Source of the DNA: JAYZDB01 sp036338025
GTDB lineage: Bacteria > Planctomycetota > UBA1135 > UBA2386
Direction: 5' to 3'
Assembly: GCA_036338025.1 (NCBI GenBank)
Contig: JAYZDB010000334.1
Coordinates: 1 to 16,650, forward strand
Length of the DNA stretch: 16,650 bases
How positions within the stretch are numbered: position 1 is the first letter of the stretch; every line of letters begins with the position of its first letter. Both the position numbers and the translations under genes were made by a program. Positions 1 to 7,902 of this stretch are shown here, piece after piece. The notes beneath the pieces were generated by a model. The model searched no databases. It was not told where the DNA came from and saw only the letters and a list, made by a program, of their open reading frames with translations.

Positions 1-486
1 TGGCTGGTAGGATCCGAACGGGATTGGCGGTCGTCGGTGTCGTTTCGTGTGGTCTACCCGCGCGATCTCGACACAGTGGTGGAAACACATTATGGCGACA
101 TCCGGATCCGTGGGGCGAGAGGTCGCTGCACGGCGACCAGTCGCAGTGGCTCAATCGAGGTGCAAGGCGCGCTTGCATGGACACGAATCCGCACCAGGAC
201 CGGACGCGTCGGCGCCCGATTGTCTAGCGGTGGTGGTCGCAAGAAATTGGCCTGCGATATTGTGACTTCGGCCGGATCGGTGAGTCTCGTCCTGGATCGT
301 CGTGTGTCCGCCAGGGTCAGTTGCGCCACAGCGAGTGGTGTCCTGGACTGTGATCTTCCGCTACGGAGGTTCAGCATCCAGCGTCGCAGCATCGGTGGAA
401 CCCTCGGCAGTGGCTTGGGCAGTGTCACGATCCGTACGCAGAGTGGGGGGATCAGATTGCAAGCGCGCTCTGCGACGTTCGAGTGA
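1..486 (+). CDS. DUF4097-type beta-repeat protein, 3' end (5' truncated)
   Basis: The frame is open from the first base of the window to a TGA at 484-486, so this is the C-terminal 161 residues of a longer gene; an in-frame GTG at 37 is probably internal. The visible part is a run of short beta-strand repeats built on a T-x-S/T/A-G-x-(I/V/L) pattern: TRTGRV, TSAGSV, TASGVL, TQSGGI. This spacing is typical of the DUF4097 (putative adhesin-like, right-handed beta-helix) family, often found in envelope-associated or stress-linked proteins of unknown role. No membrane segment lies in the visible part, and any signal peptide or anchor would be in the missing N-terminus. The next gene follows after about 70 nt on the same strand. 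The family call is fairly firm; the function is unknown. Confidence 0.6.
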   Translation, partial: WLVGSERDWRSSVSFRVVYPRDLDTVVETHYGDIRIRGARGRCTATSRSGSIEVQGALAWTRIRTRTGRVGARLSSGGGRKKLACDIVTSAGSVSLVLDRRVSARVSCATASGVLDCDLPLRRFSIQRRSIGGTLGSGLGSVTIRTQSGGIRLQARSATFE

Positions 487-556
487 GGCGTAGGGATCTC
501 GCTGGTCTTCCCGCTGAGTGTTGGACTCGGCGCGCGGATCAGCGTTGAATGCAGGC

Positions 557-1525
557 ATGCAGTATTCGAACCTGGGACACTCGGGACTGATGGTGAGCAA
601 TGTGAGCCTCGGTTCGTGGTTGACAATCGGGAATGCGATGGAGCAACCGGCCGCCGATTCCCTGGTCGGGTGCGCCATCGATCTGGGGATCAATCTTCTG
701 GACACCGCGGACGTGTACAATCGTGGCGAAGCTGAGAAAGCCCTCGCGCGGTCCATACAGGGCAGACGTCGGGAGCATCTGGTGATCGCCAGCAAGTGCT
801 ACTTCCCGATGAGTGAGGACGTCAACGACCGGGGACTCTCACGCAAGCACATCTTCGAGAGTATCGAGCAGTCCCTGGGTCGTCTCGATACAGACTATCT
901 GGATCTGTACCAATGCCACCGACCGGACCCCTTGACTCCGCTCAGTGAGACAGTGATGGCGATGGATGATCTGATCCGCCAGGGCAAGACCCTCTACTGG
1001 GGCGTCAGCATGTGGTCCGCCGACCAGATCGCGGAGGTCGTCCAATTTGCACGGGCGCACGCCCTGCATCCACCGATCTCCAACCAACCGAAGTACAACC
1101 TGTACGACCGTCAGATCGAGGCTCAAGTCATCCCGGCATGTCAGCGGCTCGGAGTCGGTCAGATCGTATTCTCACCCTTGGCCCAGGGTGTGTTGACCGG
1201 CAAATACGCTGTCGGAGAGGATCCCGCTGAGGGCAGCAGGGCTGCAAATCCCAAGGTGAACCAATTCCTCGGGCCCTATCTGACGAGCCGGCACCTTGAG
1301 CAGGCGGAGGAACTGCTTGGATTGGCGGGGGATTTTGGGCTATCCGCTTGTGTGGTGGCGCTGGCATGGTGCCTGCGGCAAGACAACGTCAACAGCGTCA
1401 TCATCGGAGCCAGTCAGGAATCCCAATTGACCGAAAACGCGACGGCGGCTGATGTGATCCTGCCGGACGAACTGCTGACGGAACTAGAACGACTGTTTCC
1501 GGACCCGCTGGCGGAACAAGGCTGA
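557..1525 (+). CDS. Aldo/keto reductase (potassium-channel beta-subunit-like)
   Basis: A 322-residue NADPH-dependent aldo/keto reductase with a predicted TIM-barrel fold, expected to be cytoplasmic. The catalytic tetrad is visible as D49 and Y54 (in DTADVY), K80 and H111 (in YQCHRPD). The C-terminal cofactor-binding segment IIGASQESQLTEN matches the family's G-x(3)-S-x(2)-Q-L-x-E-N motif. Overall layout and length resemble the AKR6/YghZ-like branch, whose members reduce aldehydes such as methylglyoxal or act as redox sensors; the substrate cannot be read from sequence. An in-frame GTG at 518 would add 13 residues, but the protein from ATG 557 begins with the usual beta-hairpin (MQYSNLGHSGL), so I chose 557. 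There is no clear Shine-Dalgarno site. purD starts 57 nt downstream on the same strand, so the two may be co-transcribed without a known metabolic link. Confidence 0.9.
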   Translation: MQYSNLGHSGLMVSNVSLGSWLTIGNAMEQPAADSLVGCAIDLGINLLDTADVYNRGEAEKALARSIQGRRREHLVIASKCYFPMSEDVNDRGLSRKHIFESIEQSLGRLDTDYLDLYQCHRPDPLTPLSETVMAMDDLIRQGKTLYWGVSMWSADQIAEVVQFARAHALHPPISNQPKYNLYDRQIEAQVIPACQRLGVGQIVFSPLAQGVLTGKYAVGEDPAEGSRAANPKVNQFLGPYLTSRHLEQAEELLGLAGDFGLSACVVALAWCLRQDNVNSVIIGASQESQLTENATAADVILPDELLTELERLFPDPLAEQG

Positions 1526-1582
1526 GCAAACCCACTCTGGTGGCTTGATTTGACCGGGGCTAGCGCCGATCGTCGTTGGTCT

Positions 1583-2848
1583 ATGAAGGTATTGGTAGTC
1601 GGCGGCGGTGGCCGCGAGCACGCTCTGTGTTGGAAGATCAGGCAGTCGCCCCTGGTCGACGAGGTCTATTGCGCGCCGGGGAATGCCGGTACTGCTGAGG
1701 TTGCTACCAACGTGGACCTCTCCGTTTCAGACACGGCTGGCTTGATTGCCTTCGCAAAGGCTGAACAGATCGGGCTGACTGTGATCGGCCCTGAAGATCC
1801 ACTGTGCGATGGAATCGTGGACGCTTTCCGGGGCGAGGATCTGAAGGCGTTCGGACCGTCCAAGGCTGGAGCCAACATCGAGGGTAGCAAAGCCTTTGCG
1901 CGTGACTTCTGCAAACGCAACCGCATTCCATCGCCAAGCTACTGGGTCTACGACAACCCCGCTCACGCGAAGGCATTCCTGGAGAATCGTCCGGACAGCG
2001 CGATCGTCGTCAAGGCGTCCGGCCTGGCGGCTGGCAAGGGTGTGATCATCGCGCAGGATCGTGATGAAGCGCACAGCGCGCTGCGTACTTGTAGTAATCC
2101 CGAGTTGTTCGGCGACGCTGGACATCAGATTGTCTTCGAGGAATTCCTGGAGGGCACCGAGTTGTCGGTAATGATGCTGACCGATGGGCACACGATCATT
2201 CCCTTCGAGCCGGCTCGGGATCACAAGCCGGTGCTCGATGGTAATAACGGTCCCAACACTGGTGGGATGGGCGCTGTCAGTCCGGTTGCCTCGCTCGGTA
2301 ACCGAATCCGGCACCAGATCGAGAACCAGGTGCTGATTCCGGCGGTGCACGGCATGAACCGGGAGGAGATCGAATACCGGGGGTTCCTGTACGCAGGTCT
2401 GATGTTGACTGCTTCCGGTCCGCGAGTTCTCGAATTCAACTGCCGCCTCGGGGATCCCGAGACCCAACCGCTGTTGATGCGCCTGAAGTCCGATATCGTG
2501 CCCCTGATGCTTCACACGATCGATGGGACCCTCGACCAGCTCGAGGCTCCGGAGTGGGATACCCGTACAGCGGTATGCGTGGTTGCTTGCAGTGGGGGAT
2601 ACCCGGGTGAATATGACAAGGGGATGCCGATCCACGGCCTCGAGACGATCGAGTCCGCTCCGGATCTGCAGGTTTTCCATGCTGGCACCACCATCGGCAG
2701 CGGCGAATTGTCCACCAGTGGTGGCCGCGTCCTGGCGGTTTGTGCCTTGGGCGATGGCGTGGAGGAAGCCCGGCGCAAAGCCTATGAGAACATGGCCAAG
2801 ATTGAATTCAGGGGCAAGCACTGTCGGTCTGACATCCCTATGCGGTAA
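1583..2848 (+). CDS. purD: Phosphoribosylamine-glycine ligase (GAR synthetase)
   Basis: Catalyses step 2 of de novo purine synthesis: phosphoribosylamine + glycine + ATP gives GAR + ADP + Pi. The 421 residues are the normal bacterial length. The N-terminal domain opens with MKVLVVGGGGREHAL and has VIGPEDPL near residue 68. The ATP-grasp domain has K144 followed by ASGLAAGKGV (145-154), FEEFLEG near 185-191, GPNTGGMGA (223-231) and the metal-binding stretch RLGDPETQP. The C-terminal domain ends in the expected manner. An upstream in-frame start at 1550 would add 11 residues, but the conserved protein begins exactly at ATG 1583. No Shine-Dalgarno site is visible. The gene is separated from purL and purQ by about 6 kb and lies on the opposite strand, so purine genes are scattered here. 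No purine riboswitch or PurR-type site is evident upstream. Confidence 0.97.
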   Translation: MKVLVVGGGGREHALCWKIRQSPLVDEVYCAPGNAGTAEVATNVDLSVSDTAGLIAFAKAEQIGLTVIGPEDPLCDGIVDAFRGEDLKAFGPSKAGANIEGSKAFARDFCKRNRIPSPSYWVYDNPAHAKAFLENRPDSAIVVKASGLAAGKGVIIAQDRDEAHSALRTCSNPELFGDAGHQIVFEEFLEGTELSVMMLTDGHTIIPFEPARDHKPVLDGNNGPNTGGMGAVSPVASLGNRIRHQIENQVLIPAVHGMNREEIEYRGFLYAGLMLTASGPRVLEFNCRLGDPETQPLLMRLKSDIVPLMLHTIDGTLDQLEAPEWDTRTAVCVVACSGGYPGEYDKGMPIHGLETIESAPDLQVFHAGTTIGSGELSTSGGRVLAVCALGDGVEEARRKAYENMAKIEFRGKHCRSDIPMR

Positions 2849-2962
2849 GCATCGGGTGAGCCGGTGGGTGCGCTGGTTGTCTGGCTGACACCCGAAACAA
2901 GCTCCAAGGTGGTGTGGTAGCCGGGCGGAGGATGGGTATCTTGGGGGTTCTCTGACTTAGCC

Positions 2963-3439
2963 ATGGTAAACGACCCTGATCAACCACGCGCCTGCCCAGT
3001 TGCAGTGGAGCAGGAGCTCGACATCGTCGAGCAGAAGATGCGAGAACGCGGTTACCGCTGGACCTCGCAACGTAGGCTGATTGCCAGTGAGGCATTGAGC
3101 AACCACTCTCACTTCACCGCCGACCAACTCCTGGAGCTGTGCCTGCTGCGCGATCAAGGTGTGTCGCGAGCGACCGTCTACCGTACTCTAGGCATGTTGG
3201 AGAATGCAGGATTCGTCGAGGGCTTGGATACTGGTGACGGTGGGCGCAAGTTCGAGCACACCCTTGGTCACGAACACCACGACCACATGATTTGCACGGC
3301 ATGCGGCAAGATCATTGAATTCCACGACGCAGCTCTTGAGGAGCGTCAGAAACTCGCCGCGATTGAGTCTGACTTCGAGATCGAGAGCCACAGCCTGAAG
3401 CTGTTTGGTAAGTGCAAGAACTGTAGGAGTGACGCGTGA
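2963..3439 (+). CDS. Fur-family metal-dependent transcriptional regulator
   Basis: A 158-residue Fur/PerR/Zur-superfamily repressor. The N-terminal winged helix covers about residues 20-85, with the recognition helix around VSRATVYRTLGMLE. The dimerisation domain carries the family metal ligands: HEHHDH (103-108), E119 in KIIEF, and H143 in SHSLKLFGKC. The structural zinc site is complete, with C111/C114 and C151/C154. I cannot tell from this whether it senses iron, zinc, manganese or peroxide. The ATG at 2963 is preceded by a GGAGG that lies too far upstream (about 30 nt) to serve it. The TGA stop overlaps the GTG of the following response-regulator gene by 4 nt, so the two are almost certainly translated from one mRNA. 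No AT-rich Fur-box-like inverted repeat is obvious in the spacer at 2849-2962. Confidence 0.92.
   Translation: MVNDPDQPRACPVAVEQELDIVEQKMRERGYRWTSQRRLIASEALSNHSHFTADQLLELCLLRDQGVSRATVYRTLGMLENAGFVEGLDTGDGGRKFEHTLGHEHHDHMICTACGKIIEFHDAALEERQKLAAIESDFEIESHSLKLFGKCKNCRSDA
3425..3429 (+). promoter_or_regulatory. Shine-Dalgarno site for the NtrC-type regulator
   Basis: AGGAG lies six bases before the GTG at 3436, inside the last codons of the Fur-family gene. It supports GTG 3436 as the true start, and indicates that ribosomes can initiate here independently as well as by coupling through the 4-nt stop/start overlap. Confidence 0.65.
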
Positions 3440-4833
3440 CCCAGGAGTCGGTTCTCGTCGTCGATGACGAGCGCGACATGGCGGAGTCTTGCGGTTACTT
3501 CCTGCGTCGAGCAGGCTTCAAGGTAAAGCTTGCCGATTCGGCAGACGAGGCGCTTGAGCATTTGGATCGGCACCGCTTCGACCTGGTGATCACTGACCTG
3601 AAGATGCCGCGGATGAGCGGTCTGTCCTTGCTCGACGCAGTCAAGTCGAGAGATCCGGACATCGAGGTGCTGTTGATCACTGGTTATCCAGGGATCAAGA
3701 CCGCGGTGGATGCGATCAAACGGGGAGCCTTCGACTACGTCCCGAAGCCCTTCGATGAGGCTGTCTTGATGGAACGGGTCGGCAAAGCCCTGGCCCATCG
3801 GCGGGTCAAGGCCGGCAATGAGGCGCTGCAGGAGCGCCTGCGCGAAGGGGCCGCCCGCAAGATGACCTACCAGTCGACTCAGTTTGCGGACGTGGTCGAT
3901 GAAGTGCGCCGGGCCGCCCGCACGGACACCACGGTGTTGGTGCTCGGAGAAAGTGGTACCGGCAAAGAGTTGCTAGCCCACTACCTTCACGATGAGAGTG
4001 ATCGGGCAGGCAGGCCGTTCATACCCGTGGACTGCACGACCATTCCTGAAAACCTGGTCGAGAGCGAGTTGTTCGGGCATGTCAAGGGCGCATTTACCGG
4101 GGCAACTCGGGACAAGATAGGCCTGTTTCAAGTGGCGGATGGTGGCACCTTGTTTCTCGACGAGGTTGGGGAGCTTCCGCTGGCCTTCCAGGCCAAGTTG
4201 TTGCGGGCTTTGCAAGAACGACAAGTGCGCCCAGTCGGGGGTAGCAAGGTTCAGGACGTCGATGTGCGCCTGGTGTGTGCCACCAACCGTGATCTGGAAG
4301 CCGCAGTGAGCACCGGAAGATTCCGCGAGGACTTGTTCTATCGCTTGGATGTTGTGCGTGTGGTAGTCCCACCACTACGGGATCGTGTCGGGGACGTCGG
4401 TATTCTGTCGGAGATTTTCCGCGCCAACTTTGTAGCCAAGAATCCGACCTGCCGGATCGAAGGAATTGCAGGCGACGCGCAGGAAGCACTCGCCGCTTTC
4501 CGCTGGCCCGGCAACGTTCGGCAACTCTCTAACGCGATCGAACGGGCGTGCGCGCTCGGCAAAGGCCGGTTGATCGAGATGGAAGACTTGACCGATGATA
4601 TTGCGGGGCGAGGCAGCGCGGTAAGGGTCACATCGCGGACTGACGTGTCGGAGGAGACCTTCAAGGAAATGAAGACACGTCGTGTTGCAGCGATGGAAAG
4701 TTCCTACCTCGTCGAACTTCTCGAAAAGAACAAGGGCAACGTCACGCACTCCGCGGACGCAGCCGGCATGACGCGATCAGCGTTTCAGAAGTTGATGCAG
4801 CGCTACGGGATCAAATCCCGTGATTATCGATAG
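3436..4833 (+). CDS. Sigma-54-dependent response regulator (NtrC family)
   Basis: A 465-residue cytoplasmic activator with the full three-domain NtrC layout. The receiver domain (1-120) has acidic D10/D11, phospho-acceptor D54 (in ITDLKMP), T82 and K104 (in PKPF). The AAA+ domain (about 145-375) has Walker A GESGTGKE (171-178), the sigma-54-contacting GAFTGA loop (218-223), Walker B GGTLFLDEVGEL (236-247) and FRWPGNVRQL near its end. The C-terminal Fis-type helix-turn-helix (about 424-465) includes GNVTHSADAAGMTRSAFQKL. All residues needed for phosphorylation, ATP hydrolysis and sigma-54 engagement are present, so it should activate sigma-54 promoters. No histidine kinase is adjacent, so its partner kinase is encoded elsewhere. 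The GTG start overlaps the stop of the upstream Fur-family gene and has a good Shine-Dalgarno site. The gene is convergent with the cytochrome/HEAT gene, 57 nt apart. Confidence 0.95.
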   Translation: MTQESVLVVDDERDMAESCGYFLRRAGFKVKLADSADEALEHLDRHRFDLVITDLKMPRMSGLSLLDAVKSRDPDIEVLLITGYPGIKTAVDAIKRGAFDYVPKPFDEAVLMERVGKALAHRRVKAGNEALQERLREGAARKMTYQSTQFADVVDEVRRAARTDTTVLVLGESGTGKELLAHYLHDESDRAGRPFIPVDCTTIPENLVESELFGHVKGAFTGATRDKIGLFQVADGGTLFLDEVGELPLAFQAKLLRALQERQVRPVGGSKVQDVDVRLVCATNRDLEAAVSTGRFREDLFYRLDVVRVVVPPLRDRVGDVGILSEIFRANFVAKNPTCRIEGIAGDAQEALAAFRWPGNVRQLSNAIERACALGKGRLIEMEDLTDDIAGRGSAVRVTSRTDVSEETFKEMKTRRVAAMESSYLVELLEKNKGNVTHSADAAGMTRSAFQKLMQRYGIKSRDYR

Positions 4834-4890
4834 CTGCAATCTCGCGGTCTAGCGGTTGGAGCACTGTAAGAACTGTAGTCCTAGTTGCGT

Positions 4891-7485
4891 CTAGTGGTGA
4901 CTCAACCACTTGCGCGCTGCAGCCCGTCGCGAGGCTGGCGTACCATCCGGATCGAATCCGAAGCTGGCCCCGAACGCGTTGACGAGTGCTCCATGAGCGA
5001 TCTCGCGTGCGTCTCGATTCTCCGACAGAAGGTAGTTGATCAACTCCGACTTGACGGATTTGTCACCCAGCGCCAAGCGTGTCCGGGCCGACTGGGCGAT
5101 CAACACATCGGGATCGCCGGCGTTCTCCGGCAGCGTTCCGGCGGCTTGTTGTGACAGCAGGTTGCTGTGGTAGTAGAGCATGGTCGGCAGGGTGTCGGGG
5201 TCTTTGATGCGTTCGAGCGCCATGCATGCCCTCGACGCTACCAGGACCACCGGGTCACGCAGCGCGGCGGCCACAAACGGCGCAGCACGTTTACGTCCGA
5301 GAGCGCCAAGCCCATCGAGCAGGTAGTACCGCTTGGCATAGAACCCAGCGGGATACTTCAATCCAAGAACCATCGCGGGGATGGCCTCATCTCCCATCGC
5401 AATCAGTTCTTTGAGCGTCGCGAGGTCTCGATCTGTTGCGTCGGGTTTGTCGGCGAGCTTCTGTACCAGGCGCCACGCGCGCTTGTGGGCCTTCTTGCTC
5501 GGTGGCCAGGGCTTGCGCAGTTTTTCGGGCGAACCATATCGCGTCCAGTATGCAGAGATACGTGCGATGGCTTCCAGCCGTTGTGGTCTAGGTGCAAGGG
5601 GGTCGTAGCCCTCGTGCACTCCGGTCACCGCAAAGAGTGCTTCGAAGAAATGCTCTCGGATGAGATCATCTCGATGGTCGAGTCCTTCGATAAGCAACGG
5701 GATTCCGTCTGCGCATCCGAGCATCGCCAGGGCCTTTGCGAGGTCGCGGCGCGTTTCCACGTAGTCCGCGTTGGCCAATGCAATACGGACCGCAGACACA
5801 GAAGCCACGTCACCGAGCTTGGCCAGGGCCAGCGCCGCGGAGCGGACCGCGTCAGGTGCCGGGTCCGTGAGTTGCTTCCGGAGTCCGGTCACGGCTGCTT
5901 GAATCTCCAGCCTTCCGAGTGCATCGGCTGCTGAGGTCCGGTCGAGTATGGCAGGCATCTCCAAGCCAGGCAGCAGGGCCTGGCTAAGGAGATTAGTGCC
6001 AAAATCCACGCCGCGACCGAGATCTGCCAGCAGGCCGCGGGCCAGGATGCGGGCATAGAGGGAATCGCCCTTGGCGGCGGCGCGAAGTGCCGGACGCGCG
6101 GAGTCTCCCATCTCAAAGAGCACTGCAGACGCGTTCTTCCAGGTCTTGTTGTCCCATGAACCCAGCGCTTCTATCAGCGCCGGGATCGCCGGCTTGCCGA
6201 TTGCCAGGAGTTGTCGCCGGGCGTCTTTTTGGGCTTGCGGGACAGGGAACATGAACAGGTCGATCAAGGCCTTGATGTCGGCCGGGCTCGACCCCTGTGG
6301 AACATCGACCTCGGTCTTGCCAATCGGGGGGCGGAGGAAGTCCACGAGTTGGGCTGCGCTGGCGTTTTCGACTGTGGTGCCCACGGGTTTGACAACCTTG
6401 GGTTCCGGGGTGGTCTGGACTTCCTTGTTCGATGGCGTCAGTCCATCGAATGGAATCTGTCGCAACTCGAGTTGCCGGGTCAAGTCGGGATGGTTGTCCT
6501 CGATGGGATAGTAGAGCTTGAAGTGCAACTCGGTCTGGGCGGTCCCGTCCGCTACCCGAATCGGTACCCAGTGCTCCCGGTGCTCGCCGGGTGGGATCTG
6601 GGTGTTGACCGGCAGGTGAAGGCCGTAGGTTCGCTTGTAGGGATCCCGGAAGATCATTCGGGAGCGGTAGAGCTCTACACCAGCCTTGTCCTTGATGATG
6701 ACCAACGATTCGAGCGAACGCTGCTTCAACTCAGTTGGAAAATTGTGACCGGCACCGCTGTTGGTGATCTTCACCACCAACTCGTTGCCTTCGATTCGGG
6801 TTTCATAGTCGTAGGCCCGGCGTAGCTGGGACTCGCTTCTCGAACCGGGGAATACATGCGAGCGCACCAGGCGTGGTTTTTCACCAATAGCGACTGGGCG
6901 GCGCAGCTTCCGCATGTGGCAGGTCATGCAGGTCTGCGTCCCGCGCTTCGCATACTTCGACCGCTCCCACTGGTAGGGAGTACCGTGGTTGCGGTGGCAA
7001 GATGCGCAGGCGTTGACGGTTCCGACGTCCGGATGGAACGCAGTCTTGCACTCCGAGCCACCTTCGAACCTGCTGTAGTCGACCTCGGGTCGCCAGTGGC
7101 AGGTCATGCAGGAATTTCCGTCCTCGAGGTTGTGGTAGCGGCGCATGGGATTCATGCCGACACCAGTCTCGAAAATCGGGCGGGGGGTATGGCAGTTGAT
7201 GCAGTCGCTGTGGGCAAACCGACCAGTGGCAAGCCTGGGCTCATGGTCCGTGAACGCACGACCATGGGTGTTCTGTTGGTGCTCCGCATACATTGCAGGG
7301 TGGCACTTGGCGCAGAACGCGCTGGTCATGACTTCGGCAAGGTGGGACTGCCTGGCCGGCAACATCGCCAGGTCGCGCGGCCCCGGATCACCGACGCGGC
7401 TACTTGGAGCTTGGCAGGACGGCGCGAACATGAATGTCAGCAGTCCCGGCACACAGAGGATGGCGAAGGCGCGCAACATGACCAT
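4891..7485 (-). CDS. Exported five-heme cytochrome c fused to HEAT repeats
   Basis: An 864-residue protein expected to be periplasmic or membrane-attached. The N-terminus has a hydrophobic signal segment (about 4-23) followed by C24, a possible but imperfect lipoprotein site (APSC). Five CxxCH heme c motifs follow: C58-H62, C95-H99, C126-H130, C160-H164 and C186-H190. Extra histidines nearby, such as H68, H74 and H81, could be distal ligands. Residues about 225-345 form a beta-rich domain with the TNSGAGHNFPT motif, common after multiheme c554-like modules. Residues about 400-864 are HEAT/PBS-lyase-type helical repeats, for example AIGKPAIPALIEAL and VRSAALALAKLGD. Two copies of a G-(Y/F)-D-P...R..A...W motif occur at about 627-650 and 842-861. 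A role in electron transfer with a protein-protein scaffold is likely; the redox partner is unknown. ATG 7479 is an alternative start. No strong Shine-Dalgarno site is seen. Confidence 0.9.
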   Translation of the reverse strand: MVMLRAFAILCVPGLLTFMFAPSCQAPSSRVGDPGPRDLAMLPARQSHLAEVMTSAFCAKCHPAMYAEHQQNTHGRAFTDHEPRLATGRFAHSDCINCHTPRPIFETGVGMNPMRRYHNLEDGNSCMTCHWRPEVDYSRFEGGSECKTAFHPDVGTVNACASCHRNHGTPYQWERSKYAKRGTQTCMTCHMRKLRRPVAIGEKPRLVRSHVFPGSRSESQLRRAYDYETRIEGNELVVKITNSGAGHNFPTELKQRSLESLVIIKDKAGVELYRSRMIFRDPYKRTYGLHLPVNTQIPPGEHREHWVPIRVADGTAQTELHFKLYYPIEDNHPDLTRQLELRQIPFDGLTPSNKEVQTTPEPKVVKPVGTTVENASAAQLVDFLRPPIGKTEVDVPQGSSPADIKALIDLFMFPVPQAQKDARRQLLAIGKPAIPALIEALGSWDNKTWKNASAVLFEMGDSARPALRAAAKGDSLYARILARGLLADLGRGVDFGTNLLSQALLPGLEMPAILDRTSAADALGRLEIQAAVTGLRKQLTDPAPDAVRSAALALAKLGDVASVSAVRIALANADYVETRRDLAKALAMLGCADGIPLLIEGLDHRDDLIREHFFEALFAVTGVHEGYDPLAPRPQRLEAIARISAYWTRYGSPEKLRKPWPPSKKAHKRAWRLVQKLADKPDATDRDLATLKELIAMGDEAIPAMVLGLKYPAGFYAKRYYLLDGLGALGRKRAAPFVAAALRDPVVLVASRACMALERIKDPDTLPTMLYYHSNLLSQQAAGTLPENAGDPDVLIAQSARTRLALGDKSVKSELINYLLSENRDAREIAHGALVNAFGASFGFDPDGTPASRRAAARKWLSHH

Positions 7486-7521
7486 ATGGAGTAGTTCGTA
7501 CCGAATTCGGCGGCACGATCA

Positions 7522-7550
7522 AATTCTTCCGGACCGGCGTGAGCTGTCAA
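7522..7550 (-). promoter_or_regulatory. Possible promoter of the cytochrome/HEAT gene
   Basis: On the minus strand an exact TTGACA (7545-7550) sits 17 bases before a poor -10 candidate, AGAATT (7522-7527), about 35 bases ahead of the cytochrome start. The -35 match and its position are good and the -10 match is poor, so this is tentative. Confidence 0.25.
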
Positions 7551-7576
7551 GTGAGTCCAGACGCGCTTTGGGACCG

Positions 7577-7777
7577 TCAAACGGCCCAGGTGCTGATCTT
7601 GGGGTCTATCGTCACGCAGCGGTAACACCAGTACGCATAGCGGCCATTGTCGCCCGAAAAAAACTTTTGGGATCCATCGCTGGATGCGCCACTGGCAACC
7701 TGCGCCGGTTTGTTTTGTCGATGGCGGATTGCAGCGCAAGGGATGTACGAACCATCACCGTGTCGGGAATTTTGCAT
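7577..7777 (-). CDS. Possible small cysteine-containing protein, 66 aa
   Basis: A candidate only. The 66-codon frame starts at ATG 7777 and ends in TGA. Its second half reads like real protein, with KFFSGDNGRYAYWCYRC followed by an isoleucine/tryptophan-containing tail. It has one cysteine near residue 14 and a CYRC pair near residues 52-55, which could bind metal. The third codon positions of the second half are mostly G/C, as in the surrounding genes, while the first half is less convincing. No good Shine-Dalgarno site precedes the ATG. I recognise no family. It may be a chance ORF within the promoter region of the cytochrome gene. Confidence 0.25.
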   Translation of the reverse strand: MQNSRHGDGSYIPCAAIRHRQNKPAQVASGASSDGSQKFFSGDNGRYAYWCYRCVTIDPKISTWAV

Positions 7778-7871
7778 GGCTACCCAAGCGCACCTTGATG
7801 CATTACTTGTGAGCTCTCTTGCTCGCTTGCGCGAAGTACTGCCGGATCCCGTAAAGCTGCGCCCCGGATAG
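7776..7871 (+). CDS. Possible 31-codon ORF in frame with the methyltransferase
   Basis: A short ORF from ATG 7776 to TAG 7869-7871. It encodes a mainly helical peptide (about residues 6-21, with HLDALLVSSLARLREV at the centre). It lies in exactly the same frame as the methyltransferase gene, and only this single TAG interrupts the frame between 7776 and 8672. It could be a leader peptide, the original N-terminus of the methyltransferase cut off by a nonsense mutation, or chance. Only about half of its third codon positions are G or C, lower than in neighbouring genes, which weakens the coding case. Confidence 0.25.
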   Translation: MATQAHLDALLVSSLARLREVLPDPVKLRPG

Positions 7872-7893
7872 ATCGATAATCTCTCGGTGAGAG

Positions 7894-7902
7894 AAGGAGA
7901 GG
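7894..7902 (+). promoter_or_regulatory. Strong Shine-Dalgarno site selecting the TTG start at 7905
   Basis: AAGGAGAGG at 7894-7902 places the AAGGAG core five bases before TTG 7905. It is the best ribosome-binding site in the window and favours TTG 7905 over the in-frame GTG at 7887, which lies upstream of it. The same bases would read as Arg-Glu-Gly-Glu-Glu codons if translation came from further upstream, so the match could be partly coincidental. Confidence 0.6.

Noticed and set aside
1352..1375. A GG-N10-GC sigma-54 promoter-like match (TGGCATGGTGCCTGC) near an NtrC-type regulator gene.
   Set aside because: It lies inside the aldo/keto reductase coding sequence, has an imperfect -12 element, and no gene starts shortly downstream. 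Chance matches are expected.
1727..2821. A 364-codon minus-strand frame opposite purD.
   Set aside because: Shadow of purD, whose conserved ATP-grasp motifs prove the plus strand to be coding.
4893..4910. AGTGGT...ACCACT inverted repeat with a six-base loop at the convergent junction of the response regulator and the cytochrome.
   Set aside because: The stem is only six pairs, no T-run follows on either strand, and it lies in the last codons of the cytochrome gene. It is too weak to call a terminator.
7657..7690. On the minus strand, a five-pair ATCCA/TGGAT hairpin with a GCGA loop, then a run of seven T, resembling a terminator.
   Set aside because: The stem is short and AT-containing, and eight bases (CCCAAAAG) separate it from the T-run. 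No confident gene ends just before it.
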